Translations under genes and position numbers: made by a program | Assembly (NCBI GenBank): GCA_028277485.1 | Contig: JANQGE010000004.1 | Span: 1-37,492 of the forward strand | Source of the DNA: Chlorobium sp. | GTDB lineage: Bacteria; Bacteroidota; Chlorobiia; Chlorobiales; Chlorobiaceae | Length of the DNA stretch: 37,492 nucleotides | Direction: 5' to 3' | Notes under the pieces: generated by a model | Databases searched by the model: none | Seen by the model: the letters and a program-made list of their open reading frames with translations, nothing else | Told to the model about the DNA's origin: nothing | In this document: positions 16,925-24,301 of the stretch, piece after piece | How the letters are laid out: the number at the start of each line of letters is the position of its first letter | Position numbering within the stretch: position 1 is the stretch's first letter

Positions 16925-18330
16925 GATTCACTCTTTTTTTCCATTACGGTTGCCATAAGCGACGCTTCACATACGAGATCTCCGCGTACGTAAGCTTTTG
17001 CGTCAAACTGGCAAACGCTGCGGCGGCGGCTTGTCATGATTGCTTCGATAACCAGTGTGTCTCCCGGAACGACAGGTTTGCGGAACCTTGCCTTGTCGAT
17101 TCCCATAAAAAATACCTGCATGTCATGGATGTTGTCGTTACCGTTCAGCATCATAATGCCTCCGGTCTGCGCCATGGCTTCCACAATGAGTACACCTGGC
17201 ATGATAGGGTTTCCGGGGAAATGTCCCTGAAAAAATTCCTCGTTTATCGTGACGTTCTTGGTTGATACGATTTTCTCGTCGAGTTTGAACTCGATGATTT
17301 TATCGATCAGCAGGAACGGATAGCGGTGAGGAAGGATTTTCTGGATGGCATTGATATCGAAAATCACACCGGATTTCTTTTCGTGCTGAAACTGACGGGC
17401 CAGTTTGTTTCGGTCGGCATATTTTTTCAACTGTTTGACAAACTCGACATTCGACGCGTGGCCTGGACGTGCTGCAAGTATTTGTGCCCTCAGGGGCATG
17501 CCGAGTAAGGCTATGTCGCCGATCAGGTCAAGCAATTTGTGGCGTGCAGGTTCGTTTTTAAACCGTAATTTCCGGTTGTTGAGAATACCGTTTTCACCAA
17601 GGACAAGTTGAGAGCTGCCCACACCGATCTTTTCCGCAAGCATAGCCAGTTCGGTTTGAGACATGTTCTTGTCAACGATAACGATAGCGTTGTCAAGATC
17701 TCCGCCCTTTATGATTCCTATGTTTGCGAGCGCTTCGACTTCACTCAGGAAACAGAAAGTCCTGCACGGAGCGAAATCACTCAGAAACTCCTTTTCAAGG
17801 TCAAAAAGCCCGGAATGCTGTGAACCCAAGGCAGGGTTTTTGTAGTCAACCATTACGGTAGTTCTGAAACCCTCGAGCGGCAGGGCAACAATATCGACGT
17901 TCTTTTCAGGGTCATGGAACTCTATGGTTTCATCGATCACAAGGTAATTTTTTGGCTCCTCCTGCTCGACAAGCCCTGCGGAGACGAGAGCTTTGGCAAA
18001 CTGCATCGAACTGCCATCCATGACGGGCGGTTCCGGGCCGTTCAGTTCTATTTTGCAGTTATCTATCTGTAATCCGTAAAGCGCTGCGAGCACATGCTCG
18101 GTTGTGCGCACCTCGTTGCCTTCGAATTCGATGGTTGTGCCGCGGCATACATTTGCAACATTGTCTATGACTGCAGGTATCTCGGGGCAGTTCTCGACAT
18201 CGGTCCTTACAAACCGGTAGCCGTAGTTTTCAGGTGCCGGTTTAAAGGTTATCATACACTTCCGGCCGGTATGTAGACCAGTTCCCTGAAGGGAAGCTTC
18301 TTTTTTCAGTGTTCGCTGATGAATGAGCAT
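16891..18330 (-). CDS. lpxC/fabZ: Bifunctional LpxC deacetylase / FabZ dehydratase fusion
   Basis: 479 residues. The N-terminal part (about 1-300) is LpxC, the committed step of lipid A synthesis: LKKEASLQGTGLHTG, the zinc ligand in RTTEHVLAALYGL, DGSSMQF, and the HKLLDLIGDIAL ligands. The C-terminal part (about 320-479) is FabZ, with ILPHRYPFLLIDKI (catalytic His) and GHFPGNPIMPGVLIVEAMAQ (catalytic Glu), which dehydrates 3-hydroxyacyl-ACP. This fusion is known from Bacteroidota and Chlorobiota and ties lipid A and fatty acid synthesis, which compete for 3-hydroxyacyl-ACP, in one protein. ATG at 18330 (MLIHQRTLKKE) fits LpxC; the longer frame upstream is not family-like. Confidence 0.96.
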   Translation of the reverse strand: MLIHQRTLKKEASLQGTGLHTGRKCMITFKPAPENYGYRFVRTDVENCPEIPAVIDNVANVCRGTTIEFEGNEVRTTEHVLAALYGLQIDNCKIELNGPEPPVMDGSSMQFAKALVSAGLVEQEEPKNYLVIDETIEFHDPEKNVDIVALPLEGFRTTVMVDYKNPALGSQHSGLFDLEKEFLSDFAPCRTFCFLSEVEALANIGIIKGGDLDNAIVIVDKNMSQTELAMLAEKIGVGSSQLVLGENGILNNRKLRFKNEPARHKLLDLIGDIALLGMPLRAQILAARPGHASNVEFVKQLKKYADRNKLARQFQHEKKSGVIFDINAIQKILPHRYPFLLIDKIIEFKLDEKIVSTKNVTINEEFFQGHFPGNPIMPGVLIVEAMAQTGGIMMLNGNDNIHDMQVFFMGIDKARFRKPVVPGDTLVIEAIMTSRRRSVCQFDAKAYVRGDLVCEASLMATVMEKKSESQDSRPDSSPC

Positions 18331-18537
18331 TTTTTGACCGTTGTCCCGGCTGAAGAGTTCATCCGGAAATAAGCTGATTAAAATCTGAAGAATGTAAACC
18401 CCTAAGATAACAAAGCTGTTCAACCATTCAAATAACCTCGGATCAGGCTGTCTGAGGGGGCGATTGAGGGAAAATCAGCATCCCGCGGCGTGCCGGGAAG
18501 TAGGCCGTATCCTGCATGCAGCCGCCATAAGAACCCC

Positions 18538-19335
18538 TTACATATGCTTTTTAAAATGCTTTTTTGCTTTTTCTAAAATCAGCGGATGTGTGAAGGAGTT
18601 GCCTGCTATGATGCTATGGTGCATGTTGACATCGCTGTTGCCGCCGAACCCGGTGACTATACCTCCGGCTTCTCTTACCAGAAGCACACCCGCGGAGTAA
18701 TCCCACGGAAAAAGTTTGTATTCCCAGAACGCATCGAACCTTCCGCATGCTGTATAGGCAAGATCAATTGCAGCCGACCCCGCCCTTCGGATCCCTGCCG
18801 AGTCATGGATGACATCTTTGAGCATCGAGACATACGGTTCAAGATAGTGGTATTCCTTGAACGGTATGCCGGTTGCTACAAGGAGGTGCTCGGGATTATT
18901 GCGTACGGAAACGCGGATGCGTTTTCCGTTCAGGTACGCACCTTTTCCCTTTTCCGCGGTAAAAAGCTCGTCGAGGACCGGTTGATAAACAACACCGGCA
19001 AGCAGTTCGTTATGAGGATCGTTCAATGCTATGCTTATTGAAAAAGCGGGGAAGGAATGAATAAAATTCAGGGTTCCGTCAAGCGGGTCGACAATCCACT
19101 TTCTTCCCGACCGTCCGTTTGCAGCACTGCCTTCCTCACACAGCATACCGTCTGCCGGAAACGCTCTGGCAATAGCAGAAGCAATACATTGTTCACAAGC
19201 CTGGTCGACTTCCGTGACAAAATCTTTATACTCTTTGGGATGTATTTCCGCCGAATCGAGTTCGCCGAACTTCCTGAGAGCTATACTGCCGGCTTCCCTG
19301 GCGGCGGCTACGGCAGTCTCGAGTTCTCTGCTCAT
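18538..19335 (-). CDS. Inositol monophosphatase family protein
   Basis: 265 residues of the IMPase/SuhB family, Mg-dependent phosphatases of inositol phosphates and related sugar phosphates. Metal-binding motifs are visible: CEEGSA, VDPLDGTLNFIHSFP (DPxDGTxNF) and WDYSAGVLLVREAGG. The length is typical. The physiological substrate in this lineage is not known from sequence; suhB is a possible but unsupported name. A 207-bp gap separates it from lpxC-fabZ downstream; it holds a weak GC-rich stem (TCCCG...CGGGA near 18480-18497) and no gene. Confidence 0.9.
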   Translation of the reverse strand: MSRELETAVAAAREAGSIALRKFGELDSAEIHPKEYKDFVTEVDQACEQCIASAIARAFPADGMLCEEGSAANGRSGRKWIVDPLDGTLNFIHSFPAFSISIALNDPHNELLAGVVYQPVLDELFTAEKGKGAYLNGKRIRVSVRNNPEHLLVATGIPFKEYHYLEPYVSMLKDVIHDSAGIRRAGSAAIDLAYTACGRFDAFWEYKLFPWDYSAGVLLVREAGGIVTGFGGNSDVNMHHSIIAGNSFTHPLILEKAKKHFKKHM

Positions 19336-19379
19336 GATGAATTTCTTTCCGGTATTGGTTGACTGTGATTTTTAACCAT

Positions 19380-19871
19380 GGGCACCTCTATCCTGAGTAA
19401 TTCATGAAAGTCTGAACACTTGGACTGCAGCTTTCACACGAGAACCGGAATCCATGCCAAGAAAGGCAAGGTCAAAAGGCAAAAGATGGATCTTGAAACC
19501 CAACCTTTGATTTCCGTTTGTTTCTTTCGGGGGTCGCCGTCGGTATCGGAAATCGATCTTTTCTTTCTTCCCTTGCCTACTGCCAACTTTCCCCTTTGTC
19601 ACTCGTCACTGTCACTACTTTTTCGACCCCGAAACCCGATACCGACCCCGATCTCCGATTTTCTCTTTTCGGAATTCACCGTCGGTATCGGAATCGGTAT
19701 CGAAACCTGATTCCGATTATCTTCCCGCCTGACACATAGCACTTTCCTACTTTTCTCTCTCCCTCTTTTTTTATTCCTTTGGTGAATTATTCAGGCTATG
19801 TATTGTCATGAGCGGTTCAAGTACAAGACAACGAAGTAATCAGGGCGCGCAACAAATTAATAGAGGTGCCC
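19380..19871 (-). repeat. MITE family 1, copy 3, split by an inserted element
   Basis: Starts GGGCACCTCTA (19380-19390) and ends TAGAGGTGCCC (19861-19871). The flanks CCAT and TCAT agree in three of four bases. Read on the minus strand, the part 19797-19871 is a short family 1 copy (GCGCGCCCTGATTACTTCGT; TACTTGAACCGCTCATGACA), but its other terminus is displaced by about 406 bp of unrelated DNA (19391-19796). That DNA is annotated separately. No gene is present in this block between the IMPase gene and tspO. Confidence 0.8.
19391..19796. repeat. Nested TA-flanked element (family 2), 406 bp
   Basis: Left end TCCTGAGTAATTCATGA (19391-19407) and right end, read inverted, GCCTGAATAATTCACCA agree at 13 of 17 positions. 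TA lies on both sides (19389-19390 and 19797-19798), as expected for insertion at a TA dinucleotide. Removing the insert and one TA restores a continuous family 1 copy. The inside contains repeated GTCGGTATCGG / CCGATACCGAC words in both orientations and the phrase CACTCGTCACT, also found at both window edges. TA duplication is a hallmark of IS630/Tc1-mariner-type transposition, but no transposase is present to confirm the type. Confidence 0.7.
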
Positions 19872-20028
19872 TCATTTCTTGTAACGCGTGACAATATACA
19901 TTTCGTCACCTTTTTCCGGGGATTTTTTTCTTTTACAAAAAGCTTTTTGTGCCATGTCTTGAAATTGGCAGGGTTATGTTATCTTTTATACGTAACCCTG
20001 ATGAAAAAAAAACGAAAACAAGACGTTT
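19872..20028 (+). promoter_or_regulatory. Leader of tspO with a 16-bp palindrome and an inverted repeat
   Basis: A perfect palindrome ACAAAAAGCTTTTTGT lies at 19935-19950. Further down, AGGGTTA (19970-19976) and TAACCCT (19993-19999) form an inverted repeat with a 16-base spacer, 29 bp before the tspO start. Either could be an operator, or the second an RNA hairpin. A possible -35 TTGAAA lies at about 19960, but I see no convincing -10 at the right distance. No small gene is supported here. Confidence 0.4.
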
Positions 20029-20508
20029 ATGAAAGTCAAACCCGGACAACTCATCGGCTCTATCGTCCTCTGTATGCTTTTTGCTTTCGGGGGCAGTGTG
20101 TTTACTCCGGAACAGGGATCGGAATGGTATTACACCGTGTTAAACAAACCCTCATGGAATCCGCCTGACTGGCTGTTTCCGCCCGTATGGACCGTGCTCT
20201 TTGTGCTTATGGGGGTATCGCTTGCAATCATTATCGAAGACGGGTTTGACAAACCGGGTGTCAAAACTGCGGTAACGATTTTTGGTGCTCAGCTTCTTCT
20301 GAACCTCGGCTGGTCGGCAACATTTTTCGGGCTCCGGTCACCTTTTCTGGGTTTTATCGAGATCATAGTGCTCTGGCTTGCAATAGTGGTTACTATAATA
20401 CGTTTCAAAGCGGTCTCTGCAGTCGCGGCGTACCTTTTGATTCCCTATCTGCTGTGGGTAAGTTTTGCATCGTACCTGAATTTCATTATCTGGCAGATGA
20501 ACCAGTGA
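20029..20508 (+). CDS. tspO: TspO/MBR family membrane protein
   Basis: 159 residues with five predicted membrane helices, as in all TspO proteins. Characteristic motifs are WYYTVLNKPSWNPPDWLFPP, PVWTVLFVLMG, LNLGWSATFFG and IPYLLWVSFASYLNF. TspO binds porphyrins and in Rhodobacter acts as an oxygen-dependent regulator of photopigment genes, so a tetrapyrrole-linked role suits a chlorosome-bearing phototroph; this is inference. The gene stands alone, between two repeat-rich gaps, and is convergent with acs. Confidence 0.93.
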   Translation: MKVKPGQLIGSIVLCMLFAFGGSVFTPEQGSEWYYTVLNKPSWNPPDWLFPPVWTVLFVLMGVSLAIIIEDGFDKPGVKTAVTIFGAQLLLNLGWSATFFGLRSPFLGFIEIIVLWLAIVVTIIRFKAVSAVAAYLLIPYLLWVSFASYLNFIIWQMNQ

Positions 20509-20594
20509 GTGTAAGTAGCACACGGTGACATGTGCTGAGCATTGCCATTCAGCTAACGAGCTACCATAACAATACTTTTCGATTCCCGATTCCG

Positions 20595-20728
20595 ATACCG
20601 ACGGCGAACTCCGATTTTCTCTCTTTCGGAAATCGGGGTCGGTATCGGGTTTCGGGGTTGAAAGGGGAGTCATGAGCGCTCCGTTCGCCTTGCACTTGAA
20701 CCGCTCATGACAATAAATAGAGGTGCCC
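20595..20728 (+). repeat. Hybrid repeat: GGTATCGG-word block joined to the right half of MITE family 1 (copy 4)
   Basis: Positions 20675-20728 carry the family 1 right half (GCTCCGTTCGCCTTGCACTTG, CGCTCATGACAATAAATAG) and end in AGGTGCCC. No GGGCACC left end is found upstream. Instead the DNA from about 20595 has CCGATACCGACGGCGAA and GGGGTCGGTATCGGG, the interior words of family 2. The copy therefore looks truncated or recombined with a family 2 fragment. It lies between tspO and acs, which are convergent. Confidence 0.65.
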
Positions 20729-20740
20729 TATATTTTCCTT

Positions 20741-20777
20741 CAAGAAGAAGCCGTCCGGCAGACGGCTTCTCTTCTTG
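20741..20777 (-). terminator. Strong stem-loop downstream of acs
   Basis: AGAAGCCGTC pairs with GACGGCTTCT around a CGGCA loop, and flanking CAAGA / TCTTG bases extend the stem. It lies 20 bp past the acs stop on the minus strand and between convergent genes. There is no T-run on either side, so it may be a 3'-end stabilising hairpin rather than a classical Rho-independent terminator. Confidence 0.5.
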
Positions 20778-20796
20778 GCGTGCGGGTTGTGTGGAG

Positions 20797-22788
20797 CTAC
20801 TCCTCTTCTTCCTGTTCACGAAGCTGTTCCAGTACACCGAAATCCTCGAGAGTGGTGACATCTCCCTTGATTTCTTTGGTTGAAGCAAGCTCGCGAAGCA
20901 GGCGGCGCATGATCTTGCCGCTTCTTGTTTTCGGGAGTCCCTGCGCCCATCTGATTTCATCCGGTTTGGCGATCGGGCCGATTTCACTGGAGACATGGTT
21001 GCGGAGATCATCCCGGAGCTTCATGCCCCCTTCATATTCGTCCTTGAGCGTAACAAACGCGATGAGAGCGTTGCCCTTGATTTCGTCAGGACGGCTGACA
21101 ACGGCCGCTTCGGCAACCGCTTCATGGGCGACAAGAGCACTTTCAACCTCACTCGTGCCGAGGCGGTGTCCCGAAACGTTGACGACATCATCGACTCGTC
21201 CCATGATCCAGATATAGCCGTCTTCATCTTTCCGGGCCCCGTCCCCGGTAAAGTACATTTCCTTGAACTCGGACCAGTAAGTGTCCTCATATCGCTTGTT
21301 GTCACCGTAGATGGTGCGGAGCATCGAAGGCCATGGTTTTTTAATGACCAGGTAACCGCCCTCATTTGGTTTGCAGGATGTTCCGTCCTTGCGGACAACG
21401 TCGACCTGGACGCCCGGAAGCGGCCGGGTTGCGGTGCCCGGCTTGGTCGGTGTTGCGCCCGGAAGCGGAGAGACAAGTATGCCGCCGGTTTCCGTCTGCC
21501 ACCATGTGTCGACAATCGGACAGTTTTCCTTGCCGATAACCTTATGGTACCACATCCATGCTTTCGGGTTGATCGGCTCGCCAACCGTACCGAGAAGCCG
21601 CAGAGAGCTCAGGTCGTGTTTGGTTACCCATTCGTCGCCTGCACGAATAAACGCACGGATTGCGGTTGGCGCGGTGTAAAGTATGGTGACCTTGTGACGG
21701 TTGATGATATCCCAGAAACGGTCCCACTGCGGGTAATTAGGCGCACCTTCATACATCATGACGGTTGCGCCGTTGAGCAGCGGCCCGTAAACCAGATAGC
21801 TGTGCCCCGTGATCCATCCCACATCAGCCGTACACCAGTAAATGTCTTCGTCCTTGATGTCGAACACGTGCTTGAAGGAGTTCGCCACATGCACCATGTA
21901 GCCTCCGGTGGTGTGGAGGATGCCTTTCGGTTTGCCGGTAGAGCCGCTTGTGTAGAGGATGAAAAGGGGGTGTTCCGATTCAACAAACTCAGGATCGTTG
22001 TGATCAAGAGCCAGCCCCATAAGGTCATGCCACCAGTGATCCATGCCGTCATGCATGTGCACGTTTTCGTTGGTAACTTTCAAAACGATCACGCTGCGCA
22101 CCGAAGGGGTGTTGACGATGGCTTCATCGACGATTTCCTTGAGATTGATGGTTTTGCCGCGTCTTCTTGTTCCATCAGAGCAGATAATGAGCTTGGCCCT
22201 TGAGTCATTGACTCTTTCGGTAATGGCATGAGCCGAAAAACCAGCGAAAATAACGTTATGGACGGCTCCGACACGCGCGCAGGCAAGAACCGCGATCGCC
22301 AGTTCCGGCACCATGCCCATATAGATGGCGACCCTGTCTCCGGGCTTGATACCGGCGATTTTCAGAACATTTGCAAATTTGCTTACCTGGCGGTGCAGTT
22401 CCCCATAGGTAAGAACACGCTGTTCGCCTTCTTCGCCTTCCCAGATAATTGCGGCCTTGTTTTTTCTCCAGTTGCTTACGTGTCGGTCAACAGCGTTGTA
22501 GCAGATGTTTGTGGTAGCGCCGGTAAACCATTTTGCGTAAGGAGTTTTCCATTCGAGAACGTTGTCCCACTTTTCTTCCCAGTGAAAATTTTCAGCGATG
22601 CCAGCCCAGTATTTTGCCGGGTCCTTTTCGGCTTTTGCGTAAAGCTTTTTATACTCATCCATTGAAGAGATGAGGGCATTTTCGGAAAATTCAGAGGGGG
22701 GAGGAAACTTTCTTTTTTCCGAGAGAACCGAACTGATTGACTCTTGCCCGGCTGGTTTCTGATTTGTTTGTTTTCTGTCCTTAGCCAT
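20797..22788 (-). CDS. acs: Acetyl-CoA synthetase (AMP-forming)
   Basis: 663 residues, normal for Acs. It activates acetate to acetyl-CoA through acetyl-AMP. Adenylate-forming motifs: YTSGSTGKPKGILHTTGG, WWQTETGGILVSPLPG, YFTGDGARKDEDGY and the C-terminal PKTRSGKIMRRLL with the Lys that is regulated by acetylation in other bacteria. N-terminal YWAGIAENFHWEEKWD is typical of the family. Green sulfur bacteria assimilate acetate during phototrophic growth, which fits. The C-terminus ends in a run of Glu. A 243-bp gap with no gene separates it from the S24 repressor gene upstream; the two genes are on the same strand. Confidence 0.97.
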   Translation of the reverse strand: MAKDRKQTNQKPAGQESISSVLSEKRKFPPPSEFSENALISSMDEYKKLYAKAEKDPAKYWAGIAENFHWEEKWDNVLEWKTPYAKWFTGATTNICYNAVDRHVSNWRKNKAAIIWEGEEGEQRVLTYGELHRQVSKFANVLKIAGIKPGDRVAIYMGMVPELAIAVLACARVGAVHNVIFAGFSAHAITERVNDSRAKLIICSDGTRRRGKTINLKEIVDEAIVNTPSVRSVIVLKVTNENVHMHDGMDHWWHDLMGLALDHNDPEFVESEHPLFILYTSGSTGKPKGILHTTGGYMVHVANSFKHVFDIKDEDIYWCTADVGWITGHSYLVYGPLLNGATVMMYEGAPNYPQWDRFWDIINRHKVTILYTAPTAIRAFIRAGDEWVTKHDLSSLRLLGTVGEPINPKAWMWYHKVIGKENCPIVDTWWQTETGGILVSPLPGATPTKPGTATRPLPGVQVDVVRKDGTSCKPNEGGYLVIKKPWPSMLRTIYGDNKRYEDTYWSEFKEMYFTGDGARKDEDGYIWIMGRVDDVVNVSGHRLGTSEVESALVAHEAVAEAAVVSRPDEIKGNALIAFVTLKDEYEGGMKLRDDLRNHVSSEIGPIAKPDEIRWAQGLPKTRSGKIMRRLLRELASTKEIKGDVTTLEDFGVLEQLREQEEEE

Positions 22789-23031
22789 TTGTACCAGATT
22801 TTAAATTAACAAAAAGGGATTACCCCCCTACCAGGTATATGAAAAGAGCGTCACAATTGTAGTGTAAAAGGCATGGAATGCCGGCCGGTGTTTTTTTCGG
22901 ATACCTTGTAGGAATATGCTCATGCGGTTAACTAAAAAATTATTATACAAAAAAAAGCACTGAGCAGGCAAACCGATAATTGTATTCATTGACGACAGCG
23001 CAACCGCTGATCGCGGGTGAAGGGGTGCCTT

Positions 23032-23727
23032 TTAGTAAACCGTCTTTATGACCAGATAGACAACTCCGAGGATTTTGTTTTCGTTATTCGGACCTTGGAC
23101 GGTAACGTTCATGCCGTTGCTGCCGGTTAAAACGGTTGTATTGTTTTTTATCTCAGTCCTTGCAAGTGTCGGCCGATTATCGTTGAGAACCAGCACAATG
23201 CACTTGTCTTTTAGTTCGACCGCCTGTTTTGCAAGCAGTATATCGCCCTGATCAATCTGCGGCGGGAGGTTTTTCGTGCTGTGGAAAGCGAAGGATCCGG
23301 GATGCTTAACCAGTGTCAAAGGTAGTTTGATGTATTCGGTTTCTTCTTTTCCGGTATAAGGGAGTTCTCCGGTTTTTCCTGTTCTGCCGGAGAAAAACGG
23401 TACTTCGACAATGTCCGGGATACCGTAGCTTTCAGCTTTTTCCTGCACAACATCAAGCAGGCGGTTTATGCGTTCTTCCAGGATGTCGAGCCGCTGTTTA
23501 TCATGTAACGTACTTTCCTCGGCAATCAGATAATTAAGGTTCAGAGTAGGATATTTCCGCTTAAGCGATTTAATGAGTTTGTATCCCGGCTCTTTTTCGC
23601 CACGTTCGACCTCACTGATAAAGCTTTTTGATATGCCAAGCTTGTGCGCGAAGCTTTGAAGTGTAAGATTTTCTGATTTACGGATGTGCCTTAAGCTTTT
23701 CCCGAAATGGGTGCTTTTATCCGTCAT
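23032..23727 (-). CDS. XRE-type repressor with S24-like C-terminal domain lacking catalytic residues
   Basis: 231 residues. Residues about 7-60 are an XRE/Cro-CI helix-turn-helix (FGKSLRHIRKSENLTLQSFA, LGISKSFISEVERGEKEP). A linker with heptad-like leucines (75-105) follows. Residues about 140-230 resemble the LexA/CI S24 domain (IDQGDILLAKQ). In S24 proteases the nucleophile is Ser in SMxP, nine residues before the GD Asp; here that place is Asn153 (NLPPQIDQGD). The Lys of VKR is replaced by Ala189 (TLARTE). So the domain probably dimerises without self-cleavage. ATG 23727 lies 16 bp from a perfect palindrome, the likely operator. Divergent small genes follow. A phage-type control gene, but no phage structural genes are near. 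Confidence 0.85.
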   Translation of the reverse strand: MTDKSTHFGKSLRHIRKSENLTLQSFAHKLGISKSFISEVERGEKEPGYKLIKSLKRKYPTLNLNYLIAEESTLHDKQRLDILEERINRLLDVVQEKAESYGIPDIVEVPFFSGRTGKTGELPYTGKEETEYIKLPLTLVKHPGSFAFHSTKNLPPQIDQGDILLAKQAVELKDKCIVLVLNDNRPTLARTEIKNNTTVLTGSNGMNVTVQGPNNENKILGVVYLVIKTVY

Positions 23728-23743
23728 GATGAAGTTTTTTTGT

Positions 23744-23765
23744 ATATTCCGCTGTAGCGGAATAT
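23744..23765. promoter_or_regulatory. Perfect 22-bp palindrome, candidate operator of the S24-type repressor
   Basis: Arms ATATTCCGCT (23744-23753) and AGCGGAATAT (23756-23765) are exact reverse complements around GT. It sits alone in the 83-bp gap between the divergently transcribed repressor (start 23727) and the small gene starting at 23811. Position and symmetry are what is expected of an XRE-type repressor operator that controls both directions. Confidence 0.75.
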
Positions 23766-23810
23766 CGTTAGTAGAAGAAAACAGAAATAAAGGAAAATAA
23801 ACCGAAAAAT

Positions 23811-24029
23811 ATGGAAGGACAAGAGATAAAGATTGATCATCGGAAGCTTCCATGGAAGGGGATATGGAAGACCATTGCGGAGGAGGAGTCAGCCAGAAGA
23901 GGGAAACGGGTGACTCCTGAAGCCGTACGCATGGGCGTACAGGGGAAAAGCGAGTATTATCTTCAGTTGTATTACAGGGAGATCAGGAAGCGTAAGGAAC
24001 GTCTGCATTGTATGGGTACGGATGCATGA
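23811..24029 (+). CDS. Small basic protein divergent from the repressor (unknown function)
   Basis: 72 residues; not recognised. It is rich in Lys, Arg and Glu, with two likely helices (GIWKTIAEEESARRGKRV and YYLQLYYREIRKRKER). The segment RVTPEAVRMGVQGKSEYY could be a small DNA-binding unit, and the place opposite a CI-like gene is where phages keep cro or an excisionase, so a regulator is my best guess, from context only. A purine-rich AAAGGA lies about 16 bases before ATG 23811. Its stop overlaps the next gene's start (ATGA at 24026-24029). Confidence 0.6.
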   Translation: MEGQEIKIDHRKLPWKGIWKTIAEEESARRGKRVTPEAVRMGVQGKSEYYLQLYYREIRKRKERLHCMGTDA

Positions 24030-24271
24030 TGTTATGTATTTCAGCCGCAAACGAAATTCTTTCTCCCATGTCTCCCGGAAAAAAGAGTCTGACCGACGAA
24101 AACAGCAGGAAGCCGTGTACGGACGCCGAGGCCTTGACAGTAATGCTGCGTGAAAAAAACAGGCAGATACAACTGTTGAAGGAGCAGTTGAAGTTGTCTG
24201 ACGAGTACGGCAGGAATCTCGGGGATTTGCTTCGGGAGCTGGTCAGGCTTCTGAAAATAATTGAAGCGTAG
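24026..24271 (+). CDS. Small coiled-coil protein, coupled to the preceding gene (unknown function)
   Basis: 81 residues from ATG 24026, which overlaps the previous stop as ATGA. An alternative start is ATG 24068 (MSPGKKSLTDE). The C-terminal half is a clear amphipathic coiled coil (MLREKNRQIQLLKEQLKLSD and LGDLLRELVRLLKIIEA), suggesting oligomerisation. I do not recognise the family. The overlap and shared promoter region tie it to the 72-residue protein and the divergent repressor. It ends 30 bp from the convergent leuS stop. Confidence 0.55.
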   Translation: MMLCISAANEILSPMSPGKKSLTDENSRKPCTDAEALTVMLREKNRQIQLLKEQLKLSDEYGRNLGDLLRELVRLLKIIEA

Positions 24272-24301
24272 TTTTTGGACCTGATGTGTCAATCACTGCC
24301 T

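Noticed and set aside
19420..19739. Several short frames inside the nested repeat
   Set aside because: They follow low-complexity GGTATCGG words in both strands and have no homologous motifs.
20995..22203. Open frame of 402 codons on the plus strand opposite acs
   Set aside because: Antisense to a complete, conserved acs; composition follows from acs codon use.
23018..23030. GGGGTGCCTTTTA upstream of the repressor stop, similar to a MITE end
   Set aside because: Only about eight bases match and there is no core or partner end, so chance is likely.
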